Shown here: positions 17,295 to 26,166 of the stretch, one piece after another
How the letters are laid out: every line of letters begins with the position of its first letter
Numbering within the stretch: the stretch's first letter is position 1
Assembly: GCF_013409305.1 (NCBI RefSeq)
Contig: NZ_JACBZJ010000001.1
Span: 3,286,001-3,350,000, forward strand
Direction: 5' to 3'
DNA: 64,000 bases
From: Cellulomonas soli
GTDB taxonomy: Bacteria; Actinomycetota; Actinomycetes; Actinomycetales; Cellulomonadaceae
The notes under the pieces: generated by a model
Seen by the model: only the letters and a program-made list of their open reading frames with translations
Database searches by the model: none
What the model was told of the DNA's origin: nothing
Translations under genes and position numbers: made by a program

Positions 17295-19859
17295 ATGTCC
17301 CATGCATGGCAGGCCGGTTTCATCGCCGGCCCCGAGCCGTCCGCCGGAGGCGATCCGGCCGGGTACTTCCGCCGCGAGTTCTCCGTCGGCGACCACCTCC
17401 GGCGCGCGACCTTGCACGTCACCGCCCTCGGTGTCGTCGAACCGTGGGTCAACGGCGCGCGTGTAGGCGACGAGGTGCTGGCGCCGGGATGGACCTCCTA
17501 TCGGCACCGCGTACTGGTCAGCGGCTACGACGTGACAGGGCTGGTCGCCGAGGGAGCGAACGCCGTGGGTGCCGTGGTCGGCGAAGGCTGGGCGGTCGGG
17601 GCGTTGACCTGGGAGAACCGTCGTCACAACTATGTCGACCGACCCGCGCTCTGGATGCAGCTCGAGCTGGAATACCCCGACCACGTGGAGCTCGTCACGT
17701 CCGACGAGCAGTTCCGTGTGGGCACCGGAGCAGTGCGGAGCAACGGGATCTACGCAGGCGAGGACTACGACGCCCGGCTCGAGCCGGTGGATTGGACTCG
17801 GGCTGGCTTTGACGACGACGGGTGGAACGCGGCTTCCCGGGTCGCGTGGGACCTCGGTGCCTTGCAGGCCCACCCAGGACCGCCGATCCGGCGGATCGAG
17901 GAGCTCGCGCCTACGGAGATCCGCACCGGTCCCGTCGGTGAGACGATTGTCGACTTCGGCCAGAACATCTCGGGCTGGGTCCGCATCCGCGTCAGCGGCG
18001 CCTCGGGCGACACCGTGACCCTCCGGCACGCGGAGTGCCTGAGCCCGTCGGGAGCGCTGGAGACCGAGACGAACCGATCCGCCGCCGCGACCGATCGCTA
18101 CACGCTGCGAGGCGGGGGCGTCGAGATCTGGGAGCCGCGGACGACGTTCCACGGTTTCCGCTATGTCGAGGTGAGCGGCTGGCCGGGTGAGGTCGCGGCT
18201 GACGACCTCCGTGCCGTGGTCGTGCACAGCGACATGGCGCGCACCGGTTGGTTCGAGTGCTCCGACCCGCTGGTGAACCGCCTGCACGAGAACGCGGTGT
18301 GGTCGATGCGCGACAACTTCGTCGGCATCCCTACCGACTGCCCGCAGCGTGACGAGCGGCTCGGCTGGACAGGTGACATCAACGCGTTCGCCCCTGCAGC
18401 GAGCTTCCTGTACGACGTCCGAGGCGTGCTGGGCTCCTGGCTCCAGGATGTGGCAGCCGAGCAGACGGCGTCCGGCACGGTGCCGTGGACCGTCCCGGAC
18501 GTGCTGCCCACGCCGTCATCGCCCACGGCAGTATGGAGCGACGTCGCGATCAGCCTTCCCTGGGCGCTGTACCAGGAGTACGGCGACCTCGATGCTCTGC
18601 GCGCCAGCTACCCGTCGATGGTCGCGCTGATGGCCCAGATCGAGGGTGCGCTCGACAGTCGGGACCTGTGGAGCGCCGGTTTCCAGTTCGGCGACTGGCT
18701 CGATCCGGACGCACCGGCCGACAACCCCGCCGGTGGCAAGACCGACTCCCACCTGGTCGCCGCCGCCTATCTGTGCCGGACCACCCAGGAGCTGTCCGAG
18801 GCCGCCACCGTGCTGGGCGAGGTCGCCGACGCGACGCGCTATGAGGACCTCGCGCGGCGGGTCCGGACTGCCTTTCGGCGTGAGTACATCACCGAGTCTG
18901 GCCGGGTCAGCGGTGAGTCGGCCACCGCGTACGCGCTCGCCATCATGTTCGGCATCGTCGAGGGCGGGCAGCGCGACAAGGCGGGGGAGCGGCTCGCGGA
19001 ACTGGTGACCACCGCCGGACACCACATCTCGACGGGGTTCGCCGGCACGCCGTTGGTCACCGAGGCGCTCTCGTGCACCGGGCACCTCGCCGATGCCTAC
19101 GAGCTGCTGCTGCAGCGAGAGTGCCCGTCGTTCCTCTACCCGGTCACGCAGGGCGCCACGACGATCTGGGAGCGCTGGGACTCGATCCTCCCGGACGGCA
19201 CGCTGAACTCGACCGGCATGACGTCGCTCAACCACTACGCCCTCGGCGCCGTGGTCGACTGGTTGCACCGGGTCGTCGGTGGTCTGCAGCGCCAGGAGCC
19301 GGGATGGCGGCGGATCCGGATCGCGCCGCAGCCCGGTGGCGGGTTGATATCGGCGCGCGCCGTGCACGAGACCGTTCTCGGTCGGGTGGTCTGCGATTGG
19401 CGTGTGGTGGATGGGCGCGTGTGCGTCGAGGTGGTCGTGCCGGACGGTGCGACCGCCGAGGTCGTGCTGCCACTTCATCCCGAGGCCCTGATCGAGCAGC
19501 TCGGCGGCGGCCGGTACTCCTGGGAGTACGCAGCCCCCGGGGGGTACGGCGAGACGGTGGAGCTCACGATGGACACGCCGATCAAGGAGATCCAGAAGCA
19601 GCCCGAGGTCTGGACCGAGGTCGTCGCGGTGATGCGCGCCTACTTTCCCGGGGTGCCCATCGACGCAGCAGGGTCGCACCTCGCGGAGGCGCCGCTGTCC
19701 GCAGTCGTGAACCGGCTACCCGGCGCCGCGGAGGACTTCGGTCGTGATCTGGCGGCCGCGCTCGCGACAGGCGCGAGACACGTCGCGCAAGTAGCCCCCG
19801 GAGGTCGCGGAGCCACCGGCTTCCCCGAGGGAGAGGTGAGTGATCATGCAGCATCATGA
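17295..19859 (+). CDS. GH78 alpha-L-rhamnosidase, second copy
   Basis: Second rhamnosidase of the window, 854 residues, with the family signature DCPQRDERLGWTGDIN at about residues 348-363 and the same C-terminal block (ATTIWERWDSILPDGTLNSTG). Compared with the 931-residue copy it lacks the first fibronectin-like module and begins directly with the carbohydrate-binding jelly roll (GYFRREFSVGDHLRRATLHV). The ATG at 17295 has AGAGGAAC upstream; the open frame runs further upstream only as an antisense shadow of the tetR gene. It overlaps the nucleotidyltransferase gene at its end. The two rhamnosidases probably differ in linkage or aglycone preference (inference). Confidence 0.94.
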   Translation: MSHAWQAGFIAGPEPSAGGDPAGYFRREFSVGDHLRRATLHVTALGVVEPWVNGARVGDEVLAPGWTSYRHRVLVSGYDVTGLVAEGANAVGAVVGEGWAVGALTWENRRHNYVDRPALWMQLELEYPDHVELVTSDEQFRVGTGAVRSNGIYAGEDYDARLEPVDWTRAGFDDDGWNAASRVAWDLGALQAHPGPPIRRIEELAPTEIRTGPVGETIVDFGQNISGWVRIRVSGASGDTVTLRHAECLSPSGALETETNRSAAATDRYTLRGGGVEIWEPRTTFHGFRYVEVSGWPGEVAADDLRAVVVHSDMARTGWFECSDPLVNRLHENAVWSMRDNFVGIPTDCPQRDERLGWTGDINAFAPAASFLYDVRGVLGSWLQDVAAEQTASGTVPWTVPDVLPTPSSPTAVWSDVAISLPWALYQEYGDLDALRASYPSMVALMAQIEGALDSRDLWSAGFQFGDWLDPDAPADNPAGGKTDSHLVAAAYLCRTTQELSEAATVLGEVADATRYEDLARRVRTAFRREYITESGRVSGESATAYALAIMFGIVEGGQRDKAGERLAELVTTAGHHISTGFAGTPLVTEALSCTGHLADAYELLLQRECPSFLYPVTQGATTIWERWDSILPDGTLNSTGMTSLNHYALGAVVDWLHRVVGGLQRQEPGWRRIRIAPQPGGGLISARAVHETVLGRVVCDWRVVDGRVCVEVVVPDGATAEVVLPLHPEALIEQLGGGRYSWEYAAPGGYGETVELTMDTPIKEIQKQPEVWTEVVAVMRAYFPGVPIDAAGSHLAEAPLSAVVNRLPGAAEDFGRDLAAALATGARHVAQVAPGGRGATGFPEGEVSDHAAS

Positions 19860-20628
19860 GGCGGCGCTGAGCGCGTTCGTCACCGAGGTGTCCGGCCTGC
19901 CATCCGCTCTGGCGGTCGTTCTCGTCGGATCCGTGGCGCGCGGCCTCGAGCGACCGGACTCGGATGTGGATGTCTACCTGGTGGTGACGGACGAGGAGCT
20001 CGAGCGCGCGGTCAGGGAGCGAGCCGTCGGCTACACACGCGACGAGCTCACGGATGACGACGTCTACGTCGACGTCAAGCTCGCGAGCCCGACGTACCTG
20101 CATGCGGTCGCCGAGCGCGGGTCCGAGCCGGCGCGCGCTTCCTTCGTCGGAGCGCGCATCGCGTGGTCGAGGCTCGAGGAGCTCCCTGCGCTGCTCGACG
20201 CGACCCGCGCCGTCCCGCGTGACCAGTGGGATGACCGCGTGCTGTCTTTCACCGCCGAGGCCCGCATCTACGGCGGGTACTTCTTGCCGCAGGCCGCAGC
20301 ATCGCAGGACGCCTATCTGCTGCACTGGGCGGCGGTGCACCTGGTCGGGTCCGCGTGCCGCGCGCTGCTGGCGCACGCCCACGTGACGTTCGCCGGGGCG
20401 AAGTACCTCCGGTCGTCGGTCGAGGAGATCGAGGGTCTGCCGGACGGGCTCCTCCAGCTGATCGACCGCCTGCTCGACGAGCCGACGCCGGAGCTCGGGA
20501 TCGAGCTGATGCGACGGGTCGAGGGCGTCGTCCGCGCGCCTCTGGGCATGTCCGAGACGATCGGGCAGTTCGTCGTCGACAACGAGCTGTGCTGGTGGAC
20601 CGGGTTGCCTGCCCCCGAAGCACTGTGA
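19840..20628 (+). CDS. Nucleotidyltransferase-domain protein
   Basis: A 262-residue protein whose N-terminal half is a polymerase-beta-like nucleotidyltransferase: GSVARGLERPDSDVDVYLVV at about residues 31-50 holds the GS motif and the two metal-binding Asp. The third acidic position is probably in DVYVDVKL. The remaining 160 residues are helical and resemble the C-terminal half of MNT/aminoglycoside-adenylyltransferase-like proteins. The GTG at 19840 lies inside the end of the rhamnosidase gene with GGGAGAGG upstream; ATG 19846 is an alternative. Why such a gene lies in a glycosidase operon is unclear; modification of a small molecule or protein is possible. Confidence 0.85.
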   Translation: MIMQHHEAALSAFVTEVSGLPSALAVVLVGSVARGLERPDSDVDVYLVVTDEELERAVRERAVGYTRDELTDDDVYVDVKLASPTYLHAVAERGSEPARASFVGARIAWSRLEELPALLDATRAVPRDQWDDRVLSFTAEARIYGGYFLPQAAASQDAYLLHWAAVHLVGSACRALLAHAHVTFAGAKYLRSSVEEIEGLPDGLLQLIDRLLDEPTPELGIELMRRVEGVVRAPLGMSETIGQFVVDNELCWWTGLPAPEAL

Positions 20629-21746
20629 CCCAGCACCCCTCGTCCTCACCCGCTCTCAACGAAAGGCACGGCGACTTCGTGGCACATCCGTACGACTCGA
20701 TCCTGCCCGGTCAGGTCTGGCTCGACACGGACGGCAACCGGATCCAGGCTCACGGCGGCTCGATCATCGAAGTCGACGGAGTCTTCTACTGGTACGGAGA
20801 GAACAAGGAGCGCACGACCCCCGGCAGCGGCCTCTGGCACTGGGGTGTGCGCGCCTACGCCTCTACCGACCTGTACAACTGGCAGGACAGGGGCCTGATC
20901 ATCCCGCCGGTCCTGGAGGACATCACCTCGCCACTCCACCCAGCCCAGAAGATGGACCGACCGCACATCGTCTTCAACGAGCGCACCGGGCAGTTTGTCT
21001 GCTGGATCAAGGTCATGGGCGAGGACGACCAGCACACCCAGGCGTCGACCGTGCTCACGGCCGACTCGTTCCTCGGACCGTACGAGACGGTCCGCACCGG
21101 CCTGCGTCCGTTGGGAATGGACGCCGGTGACTTCGACCTGGTGGTGGACCCTGGCACCAAGAAGGCGTACTACTACTTCGAGAAGGTGCACACGGATCTC
21201 GTCTGCGCGGAACTCACCGACGACTACACGGATGTCTCGGGAGCGCACACCCTGCACTTCCCACACCCGGGGCCGCCATTCACCCGGGAGGCACCGGCGC
21301 ACTTCGAGCGCGATGGCCGGCACTACCTGGTGACGTCCTCCACGACCGGGTACTTCCCCAACCCCTCAGAGATCGCGGTCGCAGACGACTATCACGGTCC
21401 GTGGACGGTGTTGGGCAACCCGCACCCCGGGGACCAGTCCCGCACCTCCTTTCGATCGCAGATCAGCTCGGTCTTCCACCACCCCTCTCGGCGCGACCTC
21501 TACATCGCTCTGGCCGACCGCTGGCTCCCGCAGCTCCCCCAGGAGATGCCGAATGTGTTCGACGTGGTGGCAGCAATGGCTCGCGGCGAGTCTGAGCCCC
21601 GCTCCGGTGACGGCGGTGCGGCCGTAGCCGCTGGGTTGGGCGAGAACACCGCGGTCGCGGACTACGTGTGGCTGCCGATTCGCTTCGACGGCGACGTGCC
21701 GATCATCGAGTGGGTCGACGAGTGGCGCGTCGAAGACTTCGACTGA
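20625..21746 (+). CDS. GH43-like glycosidase
   Basis: Five-bladed beta-propeller enzyme related to glycoside hydrolase family 43, 373 residues from this start. The opening block GNRIQAHGGSIIEVDGVFYW followed by YGENKE is typical of a GH43 subgroup that includes exo-beta-galactanases. Acidic residues fitting the GH43 acid and base lie in MDAGDFDLVVD and EWVDEW, but I cannot fix them firmly. No signal peptide. The GTG at 20625 overlaps the upstream stop (GTGA), which favours coupling; GTG 20679, 12 bp after AAAGG, is an alternative. It probably removes galactose or arabinose units in the same pathway as the rhamnosidase. Confidence 0.85.
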   Translation: MTQHPSSSPALNERHGDFVAHPYDSILPGQVWLDTDGNRIQAHGGSIIEVDGVFYWYGENKERTTPGSGLWHWGVRAYASTDLYNWQDRGLIIPPVLEDITSPLHPAQKMDRPHIVFNERTGQFVCWIKVMGEDDQHTQASTVLTADSFLGPYETVRTGLRPLGMDAGDFDLVVDPGTKKAYYYFEKVHTDLVCAELTDDYTDVSGAHTLHFPHPGPPFTREAPAHFERDGRHYLVTSSTTGYFPNPSEIAVADDYHGPWTVLGNPHPGDQSRTSFRSQISSVFHHPSRRDLYIALADRWLPQLPQEMPNVFDVVAAMARGESEPRSGDGGAAVAAGLGENTAVADYVWLPIRFDGDVPIIEWVDEWRVEDFD

Positions 21747-22137
21747 CTGAAACCCGTCGCCGTCGGCGTCCCGCTCGGGGGAGCGCCTGAGGCGACCGGT
21801 GATGCGACCCGAAGAAGGTCGTCGCAGGCCTCGCGTCGAGCACGCTCGTCAGTCGGTCCACCGCACGGCTCGCGCCCTGCTCGATGTCGAGGTCCACCGT
21901 CGTGACCCGGATGGGTGGTCGAGGCCACGCGTGCGCGAACTGCCGGAAGCCCCGGTCGACCGGGTATTGCACCCGCATCTCGTCGATGAGGCGGTCGACC
22001 CGGCGTCGGGCCCGCTCGGCTCGCCTCCCTTGCCCAGCACAAGAGGCTCGTCGGGCGTCGTCACTGGTTCTGGACGCGCTCTAGCAGCGTGAACCGAGAC
22101 CGGCCTTGACAGGCCCGGCAGGTCGATGGTCTTCTAG
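21747..22137. other. Gap with a possible coding remnant
   Basis: No intact gene is visible. On the minus strand about 22040-21830 one frame reads RRRVDRLIDEM, then PPIRVTTVDLDIEQGASRAV. This has protein-like composition and weak resemblance to the end of a LacI-type ligand domain, but it has no start signal and no clear ending. TTGACA at 22106-22111 may be the -35 box of the GH2 gene. Confidence 0.35.
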
Positions 22138-22164
22138 GTATCGCGCGTTACTTACGCGCGTTAC
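22138..22164. promoter_or_regulatory. Tandem operator copies upstream of GH2
   Basis: GTATCGCGCGTTAC (22138-22151) is followed without a break by CTTACGCGCGTTAC (22151-22164), two copies of the palindrome 13 bp apart. They lie directly downstream of a possible promoter and 31 bp before the GH2 start, a position suited to repression. Confidence 0.7.
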
Positions 22165-22194
22165 TTCACAACGACCGCACGAGGGAGATGCTCG

Positions 22195-24699
22195 ATGACG
22201 AGCCTGCCGGGCTTGGCCGCCGTCTCGGCGCGCCGCGAGGACTTCAACCGAGGCTGGGCCTTCCGTCGCAAGGTCACCGCCTTTCAGGAGCTCGGCGGGG
22301 CTGACGGTGCACCGTGGACCGAGGTCACGCTGCCGCACGACGCGCTCGTCGGGGGGCCTCGTTCGGCCGACGTCCCGGGCGGGGAGACCTCGGGCTACTT
22401 CGTGGGCGGGGTCTTCGAGTACCGGGCCTCCTATGTCGCTCCGGAGACCGACCGCGGCAGCCAGGTCCACCTGGAGTTCGACGGCGTGTACCGCGACGCG
22501 ATGGTGTACGTGAACGGCGCCCTGGCGGGCCAGAACGCCTTCGGCTACTCCAGGTTCCTCGTGCGTATCGATCCCTTCCTCAGGTTTGGTGCGGACAACG
22601 AGATCCGCGTCGCTTGCCGTTCGCACGTCGACAGCCGCTGGTACACCGGGGCCGGGATCTACCGCGACGTCCACCTCGTGGTCAAGCCCTCGGTGCACAT
22701 CGCGCTGGACGGCGTCCGGGTGACCACGCCGGACGTCGACCGGCTTCGTGCGCTCGTGGAGGTGGCGGTCGATCTCGAGAACGCGGGTCCGGTCACCGCC
22801 GGAATGCGGCTCGACACCGTCATCCTGGATGCCGCGGGTGGCCGGGTCGCGTTCGACAGCCAGCCCGTGACGCTCCTACCCGGTGACGTGCTGGTTGCTC
22901 GGAGCCGCATCTCGGTCCCGTCACCCGCCTTGTGGAGCGCCGAGGACCCGGCGCTGCACCGCGCGGTGGTCGAGCTTCGTGACGGCGAGACAGTCGTGGA
23001 CGTTCAGGAGGTGACCTTCGGCGTCCGCACCCTGCAGGTCGACGCGGAGCACGGACTGCGCGTCAACGGTGAACCTGTGGCACTGCGCGGTGCGTGCATC
23101 CACGGTGACAACGGCCCGCTGGGAGCCGCCGCGATCGGGCGCGCCGAGGAGCGCAAGATCGAGCTCCTGAAGCGCGCCGGGTTCAACGCGATCCGCAGTT
23201 CGCACCACCCGGCGAGCCCCGCGCTGCTCGACGCGTGCGACCGGATCGGCATGTACGTGATGGACGAGACGTTCGACATGTGGACGTCCGGGAAGACGGA
23301 CTTCGACTACGCGTCGGACTTCGCGCAGTGGTGGGAGCGGGACGTCGAGGCGATGGTCGCCAAGGACCGCAACCACCCGTCGGTCATCTTCTACTCGATC
23401 GGGAACGAGATCCCCGAGCTGGGGTCCGGAGCCGGCGGCCGCTGGAGCCGACTGATCGCCCAGAAGGTGCGGGAGCTCGATCCGACGCGCCTGGTCACCA
23501 ACGGTGTGAACGGGTTCGTCGCCGTGCTCGACTCGGTGTTGGACGGCATGCAGCAGCGCCGGGCTGCGGCTGCGGAAGCGGGCCCCGGCGACGATCGGGC
23601 CGAGGGCGCTGGCGTCAACGGGATGATGACCGCGATGGGTCAGTTCATGGACCAGCTCCAGGCCTCGCCGATGGTCACGGCCCGGACGGAGGAGTCCTAC
23701 GCGGCCCTGGACGTCGCAGGAATGAACTACGGCGAGGCGCGCTACGAGGGTGACAGGGAGCTCTTCCCGAACCGCGTGATCGTCGGCACCGAGACCTGGC
23801 CTGCGCAGATCGACCGCAACTGGGACCTTGTCACCCGGCTCCCGCACGTCATCGGTGACTTCACCTGGACCGGGATGGACTACCTGGGAGAGACCGGCAT
23901 TGGCGTGGTCCGCTACGCCGACGAGGTCGGCGGAGGCTCCGGGTTCTCCACCGGGTACCCCGGCCTCACCGCCGGATGCGGCGACCTGGACATCACGGGG
24001 AGTGCTCGGACGTTGTCGGCCTACCGGCAGACTGTCTTCGGGCTCCGGTCGCAGCCGGCCATCGCCGTGCACAGACCCGCGAACCGCGACCGCCCGGTGG
24101 CCGTGTCCACGCCATGGTCGTGGAGCGACACGGTGGAGAGCTGGACCTGGCCCGGCTTCGAGGGTCGCACGGTCCAGGTCGACGTCTACAGCGACGCCGA
24201 CGAGGTCGAGCTGCAGGTGAACGGAGCACCGGCCGGGCGAGCAAAGGTCGGGGAGAGCAAGGCCTTTGTGGCCGAGGTCGACGTGACCTACCAGCCAGGC
24301 GAGCTCACCGCTGTCGCTCTGCGCGACGGGGTGGAGATCTCGAGAGCCTCCCTGCGCTCGGCCTCAGAGGTCGTGCAGCTCTCGGTCGTGCCCGACCGCG
24401 CGCAGCTCACGGCGGAGTCGAGCGACCTCGCGTTCGTCGACATCGCCCTGACCGACGAGAACGGTCGGCTCCAGGTCTGGGCCGAGCGGGTCGTGCACGT
24501 GTCCGTGACCGGCTCCGGTGTGCTCCAGGGTCTCGGCAGCGGGGCCCCGGTCACCGAGGAGAGCTTCACCGACCCCCAGCGACGGACCTATGACGGTCGA
24601 GCGCTCGCCGTGGTCAGGCCGACCGGCCGCGGCGGGATCACCGTCGTGGTGTCTGCCGCCGGCTGCGCGCCTGTGTCGATCGAGCTCCACGTGGCCTGA
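22195..24699 (+). CDS. GH2 beta-galactosidase-like enzyme
   Basis: Glycoside hydrolase family 2 enzyme of 834 residues. It has an N-terminal sugar-binding jelly roll (DFNRGWAFRRKVTAF), an immunoglobulin-like domain, a TIM barrel with acid/base Glu at about 405 in SIGNEIPELG and nucleophile Glu at about 533 in GTETWPAQ, then DUF4982-like and Ig-like C-terminal domains. No signal peptide, so cytoplasmic. Beta-galactosidase is most likely, but beta-glucuronidase-type activity cannot be excluded. GGGAGATG lies just before the ATG. Two operator copies precede it. It heads the GH2-MFS-GH3 gene group. Confidence 0.94.
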   Translation: MTSLPGLAAVSARREDFNRGWAFRRKVTAFQELGGADGAPWTEVTLPHDALVGGPRSADVPGGETSGYFVGGVFEYRASYVAPETDRGSQVHLEFDGVYRDAMVYVNGALAGQNAFGYSRFLVRIDPFLRFGADNEIRVACRSHVDSRWYTGAGIYRDVHLVVKPSVHIALDGVRVTTPDVDRLRALVEVAVDLENAGPVTAGMRLDTVILDAAGGRVAFDSQPVTLLPGDVLVARSRISVPSPALWSAEDPALHRAVVELRDGETVVDVQEVTFGVRTLQVDAEHGLRVNGEPVALRGACIHGDNGPLGAAAIGRAEERKIELLKRAGFNAIRSSHHPASPALLDACDRIGMYVMDETFDMWTSGKTDFDYASDFAQWWERDVEAMVAKDRNHPSVIFYSIGNEIPELGSGAGGRWSRLIAQKVRELDPTRLVTNGVNGFVAVLDSVLDGMQQRRAAAAEAGPGDDRAEGAGVNGMMTAMGQFMDQLQASPMVTARTEESYAALDVAGMNYGEARYEGDRELFPNRVIVGTETWPAQIDRNWDLVTRLPHVIGDFTWTGMDYLGETGIGVVRYADEVGGGSGFSTGYPGLTAGCGDLDITGSARTLSAYRQTVFGLRSQPAIAVHRPANRDRPVAVSTPWSWSDTVESWTWPGFEGRTVQVDVYSDADEVELQVNGAPAGRAKVGESKAFVAEVDVTYQPGELTAVALRDGVEISRASLRSASEVVQLSVVPDRAQLTAESSDLAFVDIALTDENGRLQVWAERVVHVSVTGSGVLQGLGSGAPVTEESFTDPQRRTYDGRALAVVRPTGRGGITVVVSAAGCAPVSIELHVA

Positions 24700-24711
24700 G
24701 TCAGCGCGGAC

Positions 24712-24735
24712 GGCGGGTGGGTCTGACGACCCGCC
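24712..24735 (+). other. Hairpin between GH2 and MFS genes
   Basis: GGCGGGT (24712-24718) and ACCCGCC (24729-24735) form a perfect 7-bp stem. There is no T run, so it may be a weak terminator or an mRNA-processing element inside the operon. Confidence 0.45.
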
Positions 24736-24804
24736 ATCCGCTTGCGTCCCCGCGCTACCGGGCGCTCGCGCCTTCGCGCACCCACTGTGATCAAGGAGGA
24801 TCCC

Positions 24805-26166
24805 ATGTCAACCCCTAGCACCGGCTTGCCCCCCGTCGTCCCGGCCACGGAGCCTGAAGTCGACCTCGCCGGCTTCGAGGCGAACGTCACCGCCAGCGAC
24901 GCCATGGACGCCGAGCCGCCCGCCGACGACCTGCCAGCGGTCGGTGGGAAGTTCATCTGGTTCCTCGTCCTGGCAGTCCTCGGCGTCTACGTCGCGTTCG
25001 TCACGCCGATCGCGATGTCGCTCGCGATCGCGGTGCAGGACCTCGCGCCGGGCCGGGAAGAGTTCTTGGGCTACATCATCGGCGCCGGCTCGGTGGTCGC
25101 GGTCCTGTCCGGTCCGGTCGTCGGAGCGGCGAGCGACCGGCTGCGAACGCGTTGGGGGCGCCGGCGTCCGGTCATGCTCGTCGGGGGTCTGATCGGCATG
25201 GCAGCACTGTTCGTCATGGCGTCCGCACCGAACCTCCTCGTGCTGACGCTCGGCTGGATGCTCGCGCAACTCGGCTGGAACAACGTCATCGCGATGCTGA
25301 TGGCCGTCCAGGCGGACCGTCTCCCCGAGTCTCAGCGCGGCAAGGTTGCGGGTCTGACAGGGTTCGCCACGATGATCGGCCCCGTCGTGGGTGCGGGTCT
25401 CGGCGCCTCGCTTGCGGGCGACATGCTGCTGCTCTTCGTCGTCCCGGGCGTCGTCGGTCTCGTGGGCCTCGCGCTGTTCCTCCTCTTCGTCCGTGAGGCC
25501 GACAACCGCGACCAGCCTGCCGGGGACGCGCTGACCGCCCGGTCAGTGCTCCGCAACTTCCTCTTCTCGCCGAAGGCCAACCCCGACTTCGCGTGGAACT
25601 GGGCGGGGCGGTTCCTGTTCATGTTCGGCGTGACCTTCAACACCACGTTCCTCACGCTGTTCCTCTCGGAGCGGGCGGGGTCCAGCGTGCAGGAGGCCGC
25701 CGGGACGATCGCGCTCGTCTCGATAGTCGGCGTGCTGGCCTCGGCCATCGGCGCGTTGGGTGGCGGATTCATCTCGGACAAGCTCCAGCGCCGCCGGGCG
25801 CTCGTCATGGCCTCCGGGGTGATCTTCACCGTCGGCGCCGTGGTCATGGCCGCGTCGTCCGATCTGGGCCCGGCCGTCGCAGGCGCGCTGCTCGCCAACC
25901 TCGGTCTCGGCCTGTTCTCGTCGGTCGACCAAGCGCTCGTGCTCGACGTGCTTCCGTCCAAGAAGACCGACGCGGGCCGGTTCATCGGGATCAACCAGTT
26001 CTCCGTCACGATTCCGCAGGCGCTGGCTCCTCTCATTGCCCCCGCCCTTCTCACCATGAACGCGGTCGGTGATGAGAAGAACTACGGGCTGCTCTTCGTG
26101 GTCGCCGGCGTGTTCACGCTCGTGGGCGGATCAGTCGTGCTGACCCGAGTCAAGGGTGCGCGGTGA
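24805..26166 (+). CDS. MFS sugar transporter (GPH-like)
   Basis: Twelve-helix major facilitator of 453 residues, most like glycoside-pentoside-hexuronide symporters. A cytoplasmic N-terminal tail of about 45 residues is followed by helices starting KFIWFLVLAVLGVYVAFVT. The loop after helix 2 reads GAASDRLRTRWGRRRPVM, a typical MFS/GPH signature, repeated in degenerate form in the second half (GGGFISDKLQRRRALVM). AAGGAGG lies 8 bp before the ATG at 24805. The gene overlaps the following GH3 gene by 4 bp, so the pair probably imports a disaccharide or glycoside and cleaves it. Confidence 0.93.
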   Translation: MSTPSTGLPPVVPATEPEVDLAGFEANVTASDAMDAEPPADDLPAVGGKFIWFLVLAVLGVYVAFVTPIAMSLAIAVQDLAPGREEFLGYIIGAGSVVAVLSGPVVGAASDRLRTRWGRRRPVMLVGGLIGMAALFVMASAPNLLVLTLGWMLAQLGWNNVIAMLMAVQADRLPESQRGKVAGLTGFATMIGPVVGAGLGASLAGDMLLLFVVPGVVGLVGLALFLLFVREADNRDQPAGDALTARSVLRNFLFSPKANPDFAWNWAGRFLFMFGVTFNTTFLTLFLSERAGSSVQEAAGTIALVSIVGVLASAIGALGGGFISDKLQRRRALVMASGVIFTVGAVVMAASSDLGPAVAGALLANLGLGLFSSVDQALVLDVLPSKKTDAGRFIGINQFSVTIPQALAPLIAPALLTMNAVGDEKNYGLLFVVAGVFTLVGGSVVLTRVKGAR

